A DNA stretch of 54,364 nt, taken from Anaerolineaceae bacterium. GTDB taxonomy: Bacteria > Chloroflexota > Anaerolineae > Anaerolineales > E44-bin32. The notes beneath the pieces are model-generated. The model saw only the letters and a list, made by a program, of their open reading frames with translations. It had not been told where the DNA came from and did not search any database. A program made the translations under genes and the position numbers. Shown in pieces: positions 32,459 to 41,356 of this stretch; position 1 is the first letter of the stretch; the number at the start of each line of letters is the position of its first letter. The stretch is taken from the NCBI GenBank assembly GCA_020350285.1, contig CP070708.1, positions 1,906,173 through 1,960,536 of the forward strand, written 5' to 3'.

Positions 32459-33577
32459 TTATAACTTTCCCACAATAGCATGTGCTACATCTAGCGTAGA
32501 ACTATCACCGCCCATATCGTATGTGCGGACTTTACCTTCTGCAATCACCTTGGCGATCGCGGACTCCAAGACTTCAGCCATCTCAGACTCACTTAGCCAA
32601 TCGAGCATCAACTTGGTCGCAAGCAGCATTGCGGTGGGGTTTACTTTGTATTGTCCGGCGTACTTTGGTGCTGAACCATGGGTGGGTTCAAAGACAGCGA
32701 ATTCATCTCCGATATTGCCGCTTGAGGCGAATCCGAGGCCACCCACGAGCTGTGCTGAAAGATCGGACACGATATCACCGAACATGTTGCTCGTAACGAG
32801 CACACCATAATCGTCTGGATTCTTAAGCAGCCACATCATCTGGGCATCGATGTTTGTTTCCCAGAGTTCGATATCGGGGAAATCCTTCGCCACATCACGC
32901 CCCACGCGTGTCATCATTCCACTGGTTTCACGCAGCACATTCGGCTTCTCAACGAGTGTCACGGTGGGGTATCCAAACTGTTGAGCATATTCGAAGGCCT
33001 TCTTAATTATCCGTCGCGCCCCCTTCGTAGTTATAACTCGTAAGCTTACGGACATATCATCCCTGGCAATGTCTTCGAATCGAGACATCCTGGGGTTATA
33101 TTTTGTGATGATCGTTCGAAGCTCATCTGGGAAGGGGTGGAATTCTACTCCACTGTAAAGCCCTTCGGTATTTTCGCGGAAGACGACTAAATCGATGTCG
33201 TCACGGTAATTGAGGGGGTTACCCGGATAAGCTTTGCATGGACGTAGATTCGTGTAAAGGTCGAACAATTGACGGAGACCTACGATCGGGCTGCTGTATA
33301 CTAACCCTTTGCCCTGTAATTCCGGGGAGAGTTCTAATGCAGCTTCATCCTTGGGTTTTGATGTGATGGCACCGAAAAGCCCGCAGGTGCATGTCTGTAA
33401 AATCTCAATTGTCCGTTGAGGTAAGGGGTTTCCCTCTCGACACCAAAACTCCCAACCGATATCTGCCGGAACATACTCCGCGTCAAATTTCAGCGCGTCC
33501 AGGACGATCCGTGTGGCTTCCATCACATCCACACCAATTCCATCGCCTGGCATCCATGCGATTCGATATTTTGTCAT
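32459..33577 (-). CDS. Isocitrate/isopropylmalate dehydrogenase-family enzyme, likely isocitrate dehydrogenase
   Basis: Oxidative decarboxylase of the beta-decarboxylating dehydrogenase family. Motifs: WMPGDGIGVDVMEAT at the N-terminus, NLRPCKAYPGNPL (substrate Arg), VVFRENTEGLYSGVEF, and TSNMFGDIVSDLSAQLVGGL. The cofactor loop reads EPTHGSAPKYAGQYKVNP; a Lys-Tyr at this place is what the NADP-dependent E. coli enzyme has, while NAD enzymes usually have Asp-Ile. With aconitase next to it, isocitrate is the most likely substrate; isopropylmalate or homoisocitrate cannot be excluded. I used the ATG at 33577 (372 residues), which has GGAGAAGAG upstream. Confidence 0.85.
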   Translation of the reverse strand: MTKYRIAWMPGDGIGVDVMEATRIVLDALKFDAEYVPADIGWEFWCREGNPLPQRTIEILQTCTCGLFGAITSKPKDEAALELSPELQGKGLVYSSPIVGLRQLFDLYTNLRPCKAYPGNPLNYRDDIDLVVFRENTEGLYSGVEFHPFPDELRTIITKYNPRMSRFEDIARDDMSVSLRVITTKGARRIIKKAFEYAQQFGYPTVTLVEKPNVLRETSGMMTRVGRDVAKDFPDIELWETNIDAQMMWLLKNPDDYGVLVTSNMFGDIVSDLSAQLVGGLGFASSGNIGDEFAVFEPTHGSAPKYAGQYKVNPTAMLLATKLMLDWLSESEMAEVLESAIAKVIAEGKVRTYDMGGDSSTLDVAHAIVGKL

Positions 33578-33614
33578 TGAGTATCTCTTCTCCAATGAAG
33601 TTTGCTAGATCTGA

Positions 33615-34829
33615 TTAATTCCCGGTGACTAGGGTTTTAATCGGTTTGGATTCACGCAGCACGATCGCGACGAGAAGACCACCAAGAAGCAACACAAATG
33701 CGTTAAGATAAAAAGGTGTCCCATGCCCATAGGTATCATACAACCAACCGCCAATTAAGGGGCCAAGCACTGCCCCAAGGAAATACGCGAAGGTATATAG
33801 ACCATAGCTCGTCCCGCGCACATCCTCTCCGGCGATATCTGCAACGAATGCCCGTTCCGCTGGTAGCAAAGCGATGTAGCCCAGAGTTTCAACCGCCCAC
33901 AACGTTGCCAGACCGATGATACTCCTTAGTTGTGGGATCAACGCGGATGCGATAGCCCCCACCACGAGACCGGCGATCATAGGTGGTTTACGTCCCCATC
34001 GGTCAGCGATCTTCCCCATATGTGAGGGGAGATAGGCGCTGAGTAATGCAGCTGGTAGGTAAGCCGTTGCCAGCGCCCAAACCTCTGCCTGAAGGATGTC
34101 TTGCAGAAAGACCATCAGCAGTGGCCAGACCATAGCTGTCGAAGCACCGGTGATAAAAACGATGCTCATCAGCGCGAGCAACTGCCCAGAAATGGGTCGA
34201 CCTTCTACTTGAAGGGAGCCGTTCGCTGGTCTGGTTTCCCCGACGCCACGCCAACCGAACCATAAACCCAGAATTGACAGCACAGCGTAACAAGAGAATA
34301 GCCAAAACCAAATCTGCTTCCATTCAACGCTAGTTAAGTTCATGATCGCCGTAAAACCTAGAATTGTGCCGATGATCGCACCACGATTTGCAGCCTCATC
34401 GATGAGGCCGAAATCATGTCCGCGTCCAGTTTCTTTAGCCTTATCCGCGACGATCGTATAAGCAGTCAACCAGAGGAATGCCGTCCCTAAGCCTTGCACA
34501 AACCGAGCGACAGTTAACATAACGACTGTACTCGAGAACGAGAATGCAATCATGGCTACGGCATGGCTTAGAAGCCCTATCAACAGGAAGGGACGCCTTC
34601 CCCATCTATCTAGCGCACGGCCAAGAAATGGTCGCACAATGACAGGAATGACGGATAAGGCGGAGAAGAAACCTCCTATTTCAAGGGCGGAAGCGCCCAA
34701 GTCCTTGCCGTATATGGGTAATACGAATGAGAGGATACCAAAGGGGAATGAAACCCAGAAGATGGCTTTCCACAGGGATCGTAATGTGGCTGGTCTCTGC
34801 AGCGATTCGGTGGATGTTTCTTGATCCAT
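33615..34829 (-). CDS. MFS transporter inside the tricarboxylate operon
   Basis: A 404-residue, roughly 12-helix major facilitator. The loop after helix 2 has the signature GRALDRWGRRPFL and the equivalent in the second half reads GKIADRWGRKPPM. The substrate is unknown, but its position between idh and leuD suggests an organic acid such as a di- or tricarboxylate. The ATG at 34829 is preferred to an upstream TTG at 34835. It lies 37 bases from the idh-like gene and 84 from leuD, all on the minus strand. Confidence 0.85.
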   Translation of the reverse strand: MDQETSTESLQRPATLRSLWKAIFWVSFPFGILSFVLPIYGKDLGASALEIGGFFSALSVIPVIVRPFLGRALDRWGRRPFLLIGLLSHAVAMIAFSFSSTVVMLTVARFVQGLGTAFLWLTAYTIVADKAKETGRGHDFGLIDEAANRGAIIGTILGFTAIMNLTSVEWKQIWFWLFSCYAVLSILGLWFGWRGVGETRPANGSLQVEGRPISGQLLALMSIVFITGASTAMVWPLLMVFLQDILQAEVWALATAYLPAALLSAYLPSHMGKIADRWGRKPPMIAGLVVGAIASALIPQLRSIIGLATLWAVETLGYIALLPAERAFVADIAGEDVRGTSYGLYTFAYFLGAVLGPLIGGWLYDTYGHGTPFYLNAFVLLLGGLLVAIVLRESKPIKTLVTGN

Positions 34830-34913
34830 TTTCAAGATGGTTTGCCCATAATGAGATTGGTTTTAGGTCTATGTTCGGGGTGAGATCCTTATGATCAAGT
34901 ATCAGGTTTTCTT

Positions 34914-35429
34914 CTACCCTTCCTTCTGATCCTTTAATCTTTGGTGTGTATATGGTATCAATCCACCGGCCTCGAAGATCTTCATCACTGTCTCAGGGAG
35001 GGGTGGAAAGGTGAAGGTCCCAGCTGAGCAGTGAATCTCCCCTCGCTGTAAGTTGATCTCGATCGTTTCACCATCTTGAATCGCGTCTACGGCATCTGGG
35101 CTGATCAATGCCGGAAGCGCAGCGTTGAGGCAGTTCCGGTAATAAATCCTGGCGAAAGATTTCGCCACAATGGCACCTAATCCGCTTTCCTTGAGGCACG
35201 TCACGGCTTGCTCCCGTGATGAGCCACAGCCCCAGTTGGTTCCCGCTACGATGATATCAAAAGGTTGGACCTGTTCTGCGAAGTTAGGATCATGGTCTTC
35301 TAGCGCGTATTGCGGCATTTCGGCAGGATCGCTAACGGTGTAAGTGTATTTACCTGGAAAAATCACATCGGTATTGACATTGTCGCCGTATTTCCAGACG
35401 CGACCTTTGATCACGGTATTTGTGCTCAT
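34914..35429 (-). CDS. Aconitase/isopropylmalate-isomerase-family small subunit (LeuD-like)
   Basis: Swivel-domain small subunit pairing with the LeuC-like protein. Motifs: GRVWKYGDNVNTDVIFPGKY at the N-terminus and TNWGCGSSREQAVTCL, where the SSR loop contacts substrate. It has 171 residues, typical of the archaeal/anaerobe-type small subunit. Its ATG overlaps the LeuC stop by one base, so the two are co-translated. The two-subunit enzyme could act on citrate (aconitase), isopropylmalate or homocitrate; a citrate role fits the neighbouring genes. Confidence 0.88.
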   Translation of the reverse strand: MSTNTVIKGRVWKYGDNVNTDVIFPGKYTYTVSDPAEMPQYALEDHDPNFAEQVQPFDIIVAGTNWGCGSSREQAVTCLKESGLGAIVAKSFARIYYRNCLNAALPALISPDAVDAIQDGETIEINLQRGEIHCSAGTFTFPPLPETVMKIFEAGGLIPYTHQRLKDQKEG

Positions 35430-36685
35430 CACAGCAGATCCTTTGGATGAATAATTTCGCCCGCGACTGCCGAAGCAGCGACAACCTGAGGGTTTGCTAG
35501 ATAAATCTCACTTTCTTTGGTACCCATGCGCCCCCTGAAGTTCCGGTTGGCGCTGCTGATGGTGACTTCACCAACGGCAGGTACGCCCATATGGTTGCCC
35601 ATGCATGGTCCACATCCGGGGCTTTCTACAACGGCTCCAGCGTTAAGGAATATCTCTATGTATCCTGCGAGTAAAGCTTCACGATAAACTTCTGCAGAAG
35701 CGGGAATGACGATCATTCGCGTGCTCTTCGCCAATTGACGACCGGTTAATACCTCTGCAGCCATGGCCAGATCTTCTAAGCGACCATTGGTACATGTCCC
35801 GAGGAATGCTTGGTCGACATGTGTACCTGCAATCTCGGAGAGGGGTTTCACATTGTCCACGGTGTGGGGGCAGGCAATCATTGGCTCGATCTTTGTGGCA
35901 TCATATTCCTTCACCATCGCACACTGCGCGTCCGGATCAGACAAGATCGGTTCGTAAGGTCGCTTAGCTCTCTCCTTGAGGTAATCGAAAACCTTCTGAT
36001 CTGGAGGGATGTAGCTGTTCTTTGCGCCCATCTCCGCAGTCATATTGGGCAGGACCGCACGTTCAGCGATGTCAAGCGCTTCAACTCCATCTCCATGCCA
36101 TTCGACCGACATGTAGAGAGCGCCGTCAGCGCCCAAATTACCGATGACGTGGAGCGCCAGATCCTTGGATGTTACGCCATCTATGAGTTGTCCATCAACG
36201 ACGATCTTCAAGGTCTCAGGAACGCGTAACCAAAGGTTACCGAGCGCCCAAATGGATGCCATTTCACTCCGCCCAATCCCTGCTGCGAACGCACCCATCA
36301 CACCTGCATGCGGTGTATGTGAATCAGAGCCCAAAACCAACTCACCAGGAAGAGCCAAGCCCTCCTCTACCAATACCTGATGACAGATTCCCCGACCAAC
36401 GTCGTAGAAGTGTGGGATCTCCTGATCACCTACAAATTGACGGATTTGGTAGTGGTTTTCAGCGTGTTTGGTTGTTGGAGCTGGTGCGGCGTGATCGAGG
36501 ATAATGGCATGCATTTTTGGGTTAAAAACGCGATCGCCTCCCATTCGCTTGAAAATCCCATAAATGGCAGCCGAATTGTCGTGTGAAAGTGCGACATCGG
36601 GAGTGACCTCAACAATCTCGCCCGGTTGTACTTTCTTCACCCCCGCTTTCTTGGCCAAGATCTTCTCGGCAAATGTCTGTCCCAT
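35429..36685 (-). CDS. Aconitase/isopropylmalate-isomerase-family large subunit (LeuC-like)
   Basis: [4Fe-4S] hydro-lyase subunit of 418 residues. Cluster Cys are in FLGTCTNGR and, as a pair, in [14 protein letters not shown]. Other landmarks are [36 protein letters not shown] and [10 protein letters not shown]. The length and motifs are those of the stand-alone LeuC/homoaconitase group, which in several anaerobes also provides aconitase. I chose the ATG at 36685 ([15 protein letters not shown]). In this operon it would interconvert citrate and isocitrate between the citryl-CoA-lyase-like protein and the isocitrate dehydrogenase. Confidence 0.9.
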   Translation of the reverse strand: MGQTFAEKILAKKAGVKKVQPGEIVEVTPDVALSHDNSAAIYGIFKRMGGDRVFNPKMHAIILDHAAPAPTTKHAENHYQIRQFVGDQEIPHFYDVGRGICHQVLVEEGLALPGELVLGSDSHTPHAGVMGAFAAGIGRSEMASIWALGNLWLRVPETLKIVVDGQLIDGVTSKDLALHVIGNLGADGALYMSVEWHGDGVEALDIAERAVLPNMTAEMGAKNSYIPPDQKVFDYLKERAKRPYEPILSDPDAQCAMVKEYDATKIEPMIACPHTVDNVKPLSEIAGTHVDQAFLGTCTNGRLEDLAMAAEVLTGRQLAKSTRMIVIPASAEVYREALLAGYIEIFLNAGAVVESPGCGPCMGNHMGVPAVGEVTISSANRNFRGRMGTKESEIYLANPQVVAASAVAGEIIHPKDLL

Positions 36686-36776
36686 GTTTCTCCCTACCAC
36701 TTATTTTTAGTAGTTATGTTACTTAAAATGACTTAAATCCAAGCGCCTTGGTGTCCTGGTGCCTAAGGGTCTAAAA

Positions 36777-37316
36777 TTACCCCCAATTCTTCGTCAGATC
36801 AAAATCCGTGAAATCAGCATGGTGGAAGATGATAGATTCCGGACGCCGCTTAAATTTATCCCCCTCCCAGGAATGCGTTGCAACGATGTGCATGACCGCC
36901 TCGGGGATATCGTGCTCAAAACACAGACCAACTCCGGTGAAAGGGTGACGAAGATACTGATACATACTAGCCCATTGATAGTCATCTCCCACCTTTCGAA
37001 ATTCGATCAGTTTTCCCACATCAGCCAAGAGCGCTCCTGCAATTAGAGTGTCATGGCTGATCTCATACCGTTCGCCGTAAGCGTCCTTAAGCACCGATTC
37101 CATAGCGATACACAAACGGCAGACCACGCTGACATGTTGAGGGAAGGTGATATCCACATCCTCTACCAATAATGTATAAGGCATCTCGCGCAAATCTTGA
37201 GGAGACCATCCTCCGATCTCCATGGCGTCAACCCAGACATTCAAGACCCGCTCACGAAGGTCATCATCTTCAATCGCATTGAACTCGGGGATGAGTTCGA
37301 TTAACTCTTTTTGCAT
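36777..37316 (-). CDS. HD-domain-like protein with altered metal site
   Basis: A 179-residue protein resembling HD hydrolases. His near HDTLIAGALLADVGKL and later RHPFTGVGLCFEHDIPEAV, IVATHSWEGD and FHHADFTDFD occur in the order expected of the family. In the core motif, however, the usual LHDIGK reads LADVGK: the metal-binding His is replaced by Ala while the Asp stays. A changed or absent hydrolase activity is likely. It lies 24 bases after the citryl-CoA-lyase-like gene on the same strand, so it is part of the operon. Its role there is unknown. Confidence 0.7.
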   Translation of the reverse strand: MQKELIELIPEFNAIEDDDLRERVLNVWVDAMEIGGWSPQDLREMPYTLLVEDVDITFPQHVSVVCRLCIAMESVLKDAYGERYEISHDTLIAGALLADVGKLIEFRKVGDDYQWASMYQYLRHPFTGVGLCFEHDIPEAVMHIVATHSWEGDKFKRRPESIIFHHADFTDFDLTKNWG

Positions 37317-37340
37317 ATTGTTATCTCCTCGAATGAGTTG

Positions 37341-38117
37341 CTATGATAGATCCCTCGGTGCAGGACCGTCATAGGTGTGATCTGAAGGGTGGATGCGGCG
37401 CATTGGCCGCTCACGTGTCTGTTCCTCATGGATATGAGTCACCAGACCTGGTACGCGAGCCATGATGAAAAAGGCGTTGGCCAACTCGCGCGGCATCTTG
37501 AGATCGATGAGCAGCGCTGCGATCGCACCATCGACATTAATCGGCAGATCCTTACCAGATTCATGGAAAGCCTTCTGAATAGCCATCATCATCGCTACAC
37601 CTTCACCGGCAACACCTAACTCTTCCGCGAGGGAGAACAGTCGGGCGGTCCTTGGATCGGAGGTATGTATGCGGTGGCCAAACCCGGCTATCCTTATCTT
37701 TTTCTCCCGGTATTCGGCGAGCAGTTCGACCGCGATGGTTTCCATGTCCTTACCCGCTTCCTTCACGAGATGTAGGCCTTCCTCGAGGACCCCCATGCAA
37801 TCGTAAATCGCGGCGCCGTGGTACCGATTGATGGATAGTATTCCCGCTGCAAGAGCGGCATTGAGAGGGGCACCAGTCGAGACAGCAGTCCGTGCAGCGA
37901 TTGTGGATGGCGGTGTCGCTCCGTGATCAATCGATGAAACGAGCATCGCGTCAAGCAATTTTGCGACACCTTTCGTGGGTAATTCACCTTTCAGGGCCAA
38001 GAAAATAGCTTGAGCATACGTGATTTCACCCATTAACTCATCGATTCGGTAGCCTCGAAGCCTGACCTCGTTCGGTTTGATCTCTGTGATCGCTGTTTTC
38101 CAAGTTGTATCGGTCAT
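37341..38117 (-). CDS. Short citrate-synthase-fold protein, candidate citryl-CoA lyase
   Basis: A 258-residue protein with only the core of the citrate synthase fold; true citrate synthases have 370 or more residues. The catalytic triad is preserved: His100 in SINRYHGAA, His148 in AGFGHRIHTSDPR and Asp196 in PINVDGAIAALL. Size and features match citryl-CoA lyase of Hydrogenobacter, which splits citryl-CoA to oxaloacetate and acetyl-CoA, and the lyase part of ATP citrate lyase. The next gene upstream, which it overlaps by four bases, is a SucD-like CoA ligase subunit, as expected for two-step citrate cleavage. Alternatives are a reduced citrate or methylcitrate synthase acting the other way. 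Confidence 0.78.
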   Translation of the reverse strand: MTDTTWKTAITEIKPNEVRLRGYRIDELMGEITYAQAIFLALKGELPTKGVAKLLDAMLVSSIDHGATPPSTIAARTAVSTGAPLNAALAAGILSINRYHGAAIYDCMGVLEEGLHLVKEAGKDMETIAVELLAEYREKKIRIAGFGHRIHTSDPRTARLFSLAEELGVAGEGVAMMMAIQKAFHESGKDLPINVDGAIAALLIDLKMPRELANAFFIMARVPGLVTHIHEEQTRERPMRRIHPSDHTYDGPAPRDLS

Positions 38118-39025
38118 TTCATTATCCCGTGTTCTCTAAGAACAGCCTTCGTCGCTTGGGGAAGTTCTCCGAAGGCCTCAACGATTGTTACACCGACTTC
38201 TCTCAATCGATTGACCTTTCCTTCATAGGTTCCTCGACCGCCTTCGATGATCGCGCCTGCATGGCTGAACCGAGTCCCGCTTTTGGCAGCTTTTCCGCCT
38301 ATGAAAGCGATAATAGGTTTGGTCACCTCACCAGCTTCGACCAAATCGGCGACCTGCTCCTCTTGACCCCCACCGATTTCTCCGAACATCACAACGGCTT
38401 TTGTTTCCGGATCGTTTTCAAACAGTTTAATGACCTCGGGGTGAGGGAGTCCTACAACCACATCCCCACCGACATGGACGAGTGTTGTGGCTCCAATGCC
38501 TTCTTGGGCCAGATAGTAGGCCATGGAAGAGGTAATTCCCCCGGACCGTGAGGTTATCCCGACTGGACCGGTGATAAACCATGCCCGTGCAGACGCCGCT
38601 CTACCACCGATCATCCCCAAGACAGCCTTCCCTGGCGAGAGTACACCTAGGGTATTGGGACCCACGAACTGGGCTCCCGCCTCTTGAGCAGCTTCAGCGA
38701 TCTCGAGGACGTCATAGATAGGCACGCGGTCGGGGACGATGACCAAGAGTTTTATTCCTGCATCGATCGCCTCTAGAGCTGCACTTTTCACGATCGGAGC
38801 TGGGATAAATAGAACGCTGATATCGATTTCCCCTACGTTCTCCCAAGCCTCTCGAATGGTATCAAAGACAGGTACACCGTCGACCTCTTGGTTCCCCTTA
38901 CCGGGTGTCACGCCAGCGACGACTTGAGTTCCGTATTCCTTCATCAGACGTGCTCTCGCGCGCCCTTCACGCCCGGTAATGCCTTGGACAAGAACTCGTT
39001 TGGTTTGATCAATCAGGATGGACAT
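38114..39025 (-). CDS. SucD-like CoA ligase alpha subunit, candidate citryl-CoA synthetase small subunit
   Basis: Acyl-CoA synthetase (NDP-forming) alpha subunit of 303 residues. The CoA-binding Rossmann part includes VLVQGITGREGRA and GPNTLGVLSPGKA; the ligase part includes SRSGGITSSMAYYLAQEG and the phosphohistidine loop FSHAGAIIEGG, so the catalytic His is present. It pairs with the SucC-like protein at 41357-42889. It may make succinyl-CoA or, given the overlapping citryl-CoA-lyase-like gene, citryl-CoA. The ATG at 39025 is chosen; an ATG at 39043 that overlaps the preceding stop would add six residues. Confidence 0.82.
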   Translation of the reverse strand: MSILIDQTKRVLVQGITGREGRARARLMKEYGTQVVAGVTPGKGNQEVDGVPVFDTIREAWENVGEIDISVLFIPAPIVKSAALEAIDAGIKLLVIVPDRVPIYDVLEIAEAAQEAGAQFVGPNTLGVLSPGKAVLGMIGGRAASARAWFITGPVGITSRSGGITSSMAYYLAQEGIGATTLVHVGGDVVVGLPHPEVIKLFENDPETKAVVMFGEIGGGQEEQVADLVEAGEVTKPIIAFIGGKAAKSGTRFSHAGAIIEGGRGTYEGKVNRLREVGVTIVEAFGELPQATKAVLREHGIMK

Positions 39026-39039
39026 CGTGATATCTCGCT

Positions 39040-41319
39040 TCATTCATCTGGGGATGGTAATAAATGCGAAGGTGTCACCTCGTCGATGTATAGGATCGCA
39101 TCAAAAGTCGTAGGAAGATGGAATTGAATGAGATAGGCCTCAGGGTCATCATCACGATAATACTCGCCTATGCTGTGAAGATAAAGAGGTTGATCCAACC
39201 AAATTGCGCCTGGATGGCTCAGATCGATCCCTCTTAAATCGAGTAAAAAAGCCGGCCAACCGAGTTGATGGGCAATCCACTCGAATGAGCCTTCCGGTGA
39301 GGGATGCACATCTTGTGGCATGATCGGGTTGCCCATCCCAAAGGTGCGCGCGTTCACGCTCCCGGAATTGAAGGCGAATCCAATGCTGAGTAGATCATCA
39401 CCATAAAAAACCTTCAAAAAATCACCTAAGCTAACAGGGAATCCTGCCGAAGATGTATCAACATCGGCAATGGCGATGTTATCCGTCCAAATGATCGCCT
39501 TGTTCTCACCTCCGCCCTCTTCAACCAACCATTGTATACTCTCGGCAGCGTTACGGATGTTGGCTGTTTCTAAAAGGATCTCTCCCGCACCCGTTCTGTA
39601 AGGAGCTTCAAAATGGGCCACCAATTGGGCGCTAAGGAGGGCAAAAGAAAATTCATCCAAACTTGAAGCGATTTCGTATTCATCTTGGTTGGCAATCAGG
39701 TCCTCATAGACAAACTTTAGATCATCGCTGCATTTTAGCTTCTGGTCATGTGAAACCTCAGCGTACATAAACCAATTCGGTGCATATCTCCTGAAGCAGT
39801 CGTAACGCTCTAGCGCTTGCTCAGCGACAGCAGGATCAACCCTCTTGAGGAACTCGATTACCTGATCCATGGGGAGGTCAGGACTGAGGTTGTGGTACCC
39901 AGCTACAGTTACTGATGGCCATGTTTGATATTGTGCGTTGCTGACATAATGCAACATCGTGAATAAATCCGTCATTTCCTCTGTACTCCAACTTGCATCA
40001 TTCAATGTTGCCAAGATCTCAGCTGGGTCGTCTAAACCTTCAGTATTTTGGAGGTAATCATTCAGCAAGTTGGCAGTTTCCCAATCGATCGCGAAGATGA
40101 TTCGATTGAAGTCGAACTCGGTGATCAAGAATTCCACAAGCATGAGTTTCAATAGAATGGATTCACGAGTCCCATGAGCTGATTCACCCAATCCAACCAC
40201 GCGAATATCTTTAAAGACATTCTTGGCAAGTAGTAAGTCATCGTAATATGCTCTCGGTGTAATGCTTGGAATTTGGATTGCGTTCTGGCGAAGCCAGGTA
40301 ATGTTCCTTTGGTTGATGGTATATGGGGGTTGTATAGAAACAGCTTGTAGGCGAGACGGCTGAGGTTGCCAATCAGGGAAACCGTCGAAGTCTTCATGTT
40401 CCGTGATCTGAATTTGGTTGGTGCCATTCGCGTTCATCACATAGATATCAAAGTTGCCACTCCGATCGGAATAGAACGCAATCAACTTACCGTCTGGTGA
40501 CCAGGCCGGGTAGGTATCCTTCGCCAAACTGTTGGTAAGCCTTATGGGATCCGAACCATCCGAGTTCATCACATAGATGTCTTCAAAGCCCTCCCGATCT
40601 GATACAAAAGCGATCTTACTTCCATCGGGCGACCAGGTAGGATCCGTATCGCTTGCAGGATTGTCCGTTAAATTCCTTTTGCCTGAACCATCGGCGTTCA
40701 TGATGAAGATCTCGTTATTATCGCCCCGTTGGGAACGGTAAACGATCTGTTCGCCATCAGGGGACCAATCGGGGCTCGAATCAATACCCAGATGATCTGT
40801 CAACTGCGTTTGTTGGAAGCTGGCCAGATCCATCGTGTAAATGTCAAGAGATCTGTGTTGGGAGGACGCATATGCGATCTGTGAACTATCAGGAGACCAG
40901 TCCGGCTCAATGTCATAGGAGCCAAAGTTGCGGGTTAGTCGGATCTGATCCGAACCATCCGCCTTCATGACATAGATTTCCAAATTCGTGGGCCATTCAC
41001 GCCGGACGTAGGCGATGTGACTGCCATCAGGTGACCATGCAGGTTGGTTCAATCGAGCTTTATCCTCGGTAAGTCTGACTATCCCCGATCCATCTACACC
41101 CATGGTGAAGATCCCTGATTCTCCCTCACGGTAGGAAGAAAACACAAATCTGCCTGAACCGCCTCCATCTACCGTTGGCGTCGTTTCAATTACCGCTTGG
41201 GGGAAGAGAGTAGGAGTTTTCCTTTGGACTTCAACGACTTCAGGAGCACATCCGGCTAGGAGGAATCCGGAAAACATCCAGAGGAGTAGTTGTGTCGGTC
41301 GGATTGGGATTATCCTCAT
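39040..41319 (-). CDS. Lipoprotein: TolB-like beta-propeller fused to erythromycin-esterase-like domain
   Basis: A 759-residue lipoprotein. The ATG at 41319 begins MRIIPIRPTQLLLWMFSGFL followed by the lipobox LAGC. Residues about 50-345 hold six or seven PD40/TolB repeats, each with a version of AWSPDGSHIAYV and IYVMNADGS. The rest resembles the erythromycin esterase (Ere) family, with VVGLGESAHGTRESILLKLM, where Ere proteins have GExxHG...E, and DWETANLLNDYL. Ere-like domains hydrolyse lactones or esters, but many have unknown substrates. It sits between the SucC-like and SucD-like genes on the same strand, an unexpected place for an exported protein. Confidence 0.82.
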   Translation of the reverse strand: MRIIPIRPTQLLLWMFSGFLLAGCAPEVVEVQRKTPTLFPQAVIETTPTVDGGGSGRFVFSSYREGESGIFTMGVDGSGIVRLTEDKARLNQPAWSPDGSHIAYVRREWPTNLEIYVMKADGSDQIRLTRNFGSYDIEPDWSPDSSQIAYASSQHRSLDIYTMDLASFQQTQLTDHLGIDSSPDWSPDGEQIVYRSQRGDNNEIFIMNADGSGKRNLTDNPASDTDPTWSPDGSKIAFVSDREGFEDIYVMNSDGSDPIRLTNSLAKDTYPAWSPDGKLIAFYSDRSGNFDIYVMNANGTNQIQITEHEDFDGFPDWQPQPSRLQAVSIQPPYTINQRNITWLRQNAIQIPSITPRAYYDDLLLAKNVFKDIRVVGLGESAHGTRESILLKLMLVEFLITEFDFNRIIFAIDWETANLLNDYLQNTEGLDDPAEILATLNDASWSTEEMTDLFTMLHYVSNAQYQTWPSVTVAGYHNLSPDLPMDQVIEFLKRVDPAVAEQALERYDCFRRYAPNWFMYAEVSHDQKLKCSDDLKFVYEDLIANQDEYEIASSLDEFSFALLSAQLVAHFEAPYRTGAGEILLETANIRNAAESIQWLVEEGGGENKAIIWTDNIAIADVDTSSAGFPVSLGDFLKVFYGDDLLSIGFAFNSGSVNARTFGMGNPIMPQDVHPSPEGSFEWIAHQLGWPAFLLDLRGIDLSHPGAIWLDQPLYLHSIGEYYRDDDPEAYLIQFHLPTTFDAILYIDEVTPSHLLPSPDE

Positions 41320-41356
41320 AAATGTACCTGTAAAGATCAACTCCCTGGGGAGAAGA

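Noticed and set aside
37341..38117. Ordinary citrate synthase.
   Set aside because: At 258 residues it lacks more than 100 residues of the normal enzyme although the catalytic triad is kept; the size and operon context favour a citryl-CoA-lyase-like protein.
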